Origin: Knoellia koreensis
GTDB lineage: Bacteria; Actinomycetota; Actinomycetes; Actinomycetales; Dermatophilaceae
NCBI RefSeq assembly: GCF_013041615.1
Contig: NZ_JABEPQ010000002.1
Coordinates: 992,001 to 1,056,000 of the forward strand
Direction: 5' to 3'
Length of the DNA: 64,000 bases
Shown piece after piece: positions 62,664 to 64,000 of this stretch. A program made the position numbers and the translations under genes. The notes under the pieces are model-generated. The model searched no databases and was not told the DNA's origin. It saw only the letters and a program-made list of their open reading frames with translations. Positions within the stretch are counted from its first letter, which is position 1, and each line of letters starts with the position of its first letter.

Positions 62664-64000
62664 TCAGCTGGCCTTGCGGGTCCGCTCATGCCGGTCACGG
62701 GTGGCGATGACTCGCTGTGTTCGTTCCGAGAGCTCCGGTGGGGCGCCCTCGTCGTCGGTGCGGTTGCACACCTCGTCCCGCAGGATGCGGTCGGCCTCGC
62801 CGGGGTGGCCCTCGGCGTCCGCGACGGCGGCGAGGTCCAGCCGTGGGATTTCCTCGTCCGGGGCGGCGAGGGCGGCGGTCTCGGCCGCGAGCCGGGCTTG
62901 GCGGGTATCCCCGGCCTGCAGGCTGTAGGTGGTGAGGAGGTGCGCGACGTCGACGATGGCACAGATCATGTGTTGGTCGAGGCGGTCACCCTCGGACAGG
63001 AAGGACCATCCGCCGTCGCGCAGCCGGTCGAAGGGGCGGCCCTGCACCAGTCGAAGCGCCTTGTGCAGGTCCTCGACCCCCTCGGGTCCACGTGACTCGC
63101 CTCGAACGCGGAGTCGGCGGAAGAGGTCGGCGTCGACGAGCAGGTCGAGGACCTGGTACACGCCGACGCCCCTGGCGACCGCGGCCGGAGCCTTGCGCGC
63201 GTCGGGCAGGTGGTCTTCGCCGGTCCGGGGGTTGGTGCCGAGCCAGTCCCGCACGATGCGGACGTAGTCGCGGGCCTTGGCGGCAGTGATCGTGAATGCG
63301 TCAGCCAGCTCCTCGGGGGTTGCGCCGTGCGCCCGGGTCGCCAGGTATGCAAGCACCTCCGTGTAGTAGGGCTTGCGCTTGGTGACCGGGGTGCCCCGGG
63401 TTCGCGCGCCGACGGGCCCGAGCAGGGTCAGCCGGGGCAAGGGGCAGTTCTCGTCCCACCACATGGTCAGGTCGTCGTCGAGGGTGGGGTCGGCGTCGGC
63501 CACGGCCGTCCGCACCCGCTCAGGCACCTTGGGGGCCAGGGCCTCGAGGTCGTCCTGTGTGGTGGCGCCGTTGCGCAGGTAGTCCTCGTCGTCGTGCTCC
63601 AGGAGCGAGATCGCCTGGTCCTCGACCTCGAGGGCCAGGTCGTGACGGGCGATGGTGTGCTCTTCCCGCAGGGCGCCGGCCTCGTCGGACCAGGCACGCC
63701 AACCCTCCAGGGCGCTCTGGTCGACCGGCATGGGCGCGTCGTCGAGGGTTTCGCTTTGGGCCAGAAGGGCGGCACAGCCTTGGGCCTCATCACTGGTCAG
63801 GCCGACGGCAACCAGGTCGAGGCCGGCGTGCGGGAGGCTGACCCGGCCGTTGTCGGTGACGTGCAGGACCAGGCCCGGGGTGCCCTCCAGGTCGCCACGC
63901 ACGACCACGGAGGTCCCCGTCTGCCCGGCGTGCTGGTAGACCGTCTCGAGCAGCTGCTCGAGGGTGGGCAGCGAATGGCTCGCGGCTTGCCCGGGCTGGT
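62664..64000 (-). CDS. BTAD-domain (SARP-like) element protein, 5' end outside window
   Basis: The C-terminal 444 residues of a larger protein; the frame is open to the right edge, so the start is missing. The end is an AfsR/BTAD-type helical domain (LRLVQGRPFDRLRDGGWSFL, then CAIVDVAHLLTTYSLQAGDT and ARLAAETAALAAPDEEIPRL). The preceding part has a winged-helix-like region (YYTEVLAYLATRAHGATPEE). Large BTAD proteins of this type, often with LysM and membrane segments in their N-terminal half, are found in actinobacterial conjugative elements. Regulation of transfer is a family-based guess. Confidence 0.8.
   Translation of the reverse strand, partial: QPGQAASHSLPTLEQLLETVYQHAGQTGTSVVVRGDLEGTPGLVLHVTDNGRVSLPHAGLDLVAVGLTSDEAQGCAALLAQSETLDDAPMPVDQSALEGWRAWSDEAGALREEHTIARHDLALEVEDQAISLLEHDDEDYLRNGATTQDDLEALAPKVPERVRTAVADADPTLDDDLTMWWDENCPLPRLTLLGPVGARTRGTPVTKRKPYYTEVLAYLATRAHGATPEELADAFTITAAKARDYVRIVRDWLGTNPRTGEDHLPDARKAPAAVARGVGVYQVLDLLVDADLFRRLRVRGESRGPEGVEDLHKALRLVQGRPFDRLRDGGWSFLSEGDRLDQHMICAIVDVAHLLTTYSLQAGDTRQARLAAETAALAAPDEEIPRLDLAAVADAEGHPGEADRILRDEVCNRTDDEGAPPELSERTQRVIATRDRHERTRKAS

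Noticed and set aside
15838-64000. Prophage interpretation of the region right of the tRNA
   Set aside because: Phage-like zinc and HTH proteins are present, but there are no capsid, tail, terminase or lysis genes; the relaxase and T4SS genes fit a conjugative element.
15838-64000. Second copy of the tRNA-Lys 3' end (other attachment site) inside the window
   Set aside because: I looked for the T-arm plus GGGGCCCACCA and did not find it; the right end probably lies beyond 64 kb.
1-64000. CRISPR array
   Set aside because: No regularly spaced identical repeats; the short repeats near 10.4 and 11.7 kb have irregular spacing and inverted arms.

Overview
The window is high-GC DNA from an actinobacterium. 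A mycothiol synthase (MshD), a ppk1-mutT1 pair and actinobacterial-type conjugation genes support this, and the set would fit Micrococcales (Intrasporangiaceae-like). The genus is an inference. It splits into a chromosomal part (1 to about 15.84 kb) and an integrated conjugative element (about 15.84 kb to beyond the right edge).

Chromosomal part: a phosphate-centred neighbourhood. It holds a secreted 5'-nucleotidase (partial), mshD, polyphosphate kinase ppk1, a MutT1-like Nudix/histidine phosphatase, the high-affinity transporter pstSCAB behind a PHO-box-like repeat, and on the opposite strand a low-affinity Pit transporter with its DUF47 partner. An 18-bp-arm palindrome lies between pstS and pstC. 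A wHTH/PD-(D/E)XK-like gene sits between copies of a REP-like repeat. Several small genes, a strong inverted repeat and tRNA-Lys(UUU) close this part.

Element: excisionase- and integrase-like genes directly follow the tRNA, whose 3' end is the probable attachment site. Moving right come: two coupled genes of unknown function; a membrane M48-like protein without its zinc motif; phage-like zinc and HTH proteins; a RES/Xre toxin-antitoxin pair divergent from an unrecognised barrel-like protein; a scrambled DNA methyltransferase remnant with an internal inversion; an intact IS3-family element; a three-gene recombinase module; a thioredoxin-like/zinc protein pair; a very large MobF relaxase-helicase-primase; a Rhs polymorphic toxin with a small coupled gene, the toxin being split by an IS3-family element that itself carries an IS30-family element; and from 50 to 64 kb a type IV secretion/conjugation cluster (VirD4-like coupling protein, three-domain wall hydrolase, VirB4, SCO6880-family protein, VirB6/TrbL-like protein, small membrane protein, MinD-like ATPase, regulators). 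The second attachment site is not in the window.

The two parts also differ in a short motif. GGCATAC/GTATGCC is frequent in the chromosomal part and rare in the element, which supports the boundary at the tRNA. The most interesting items are the nested IS insertions whose removal restores a 2347-residue Rhs toxin in frame, the inverted segment inside the methyltransferase remnant, the relaxase-primase fusion, the three-gene recombinase module with its operator-like palindromes, and the RES/Xre pair beside an unrecognised gene.
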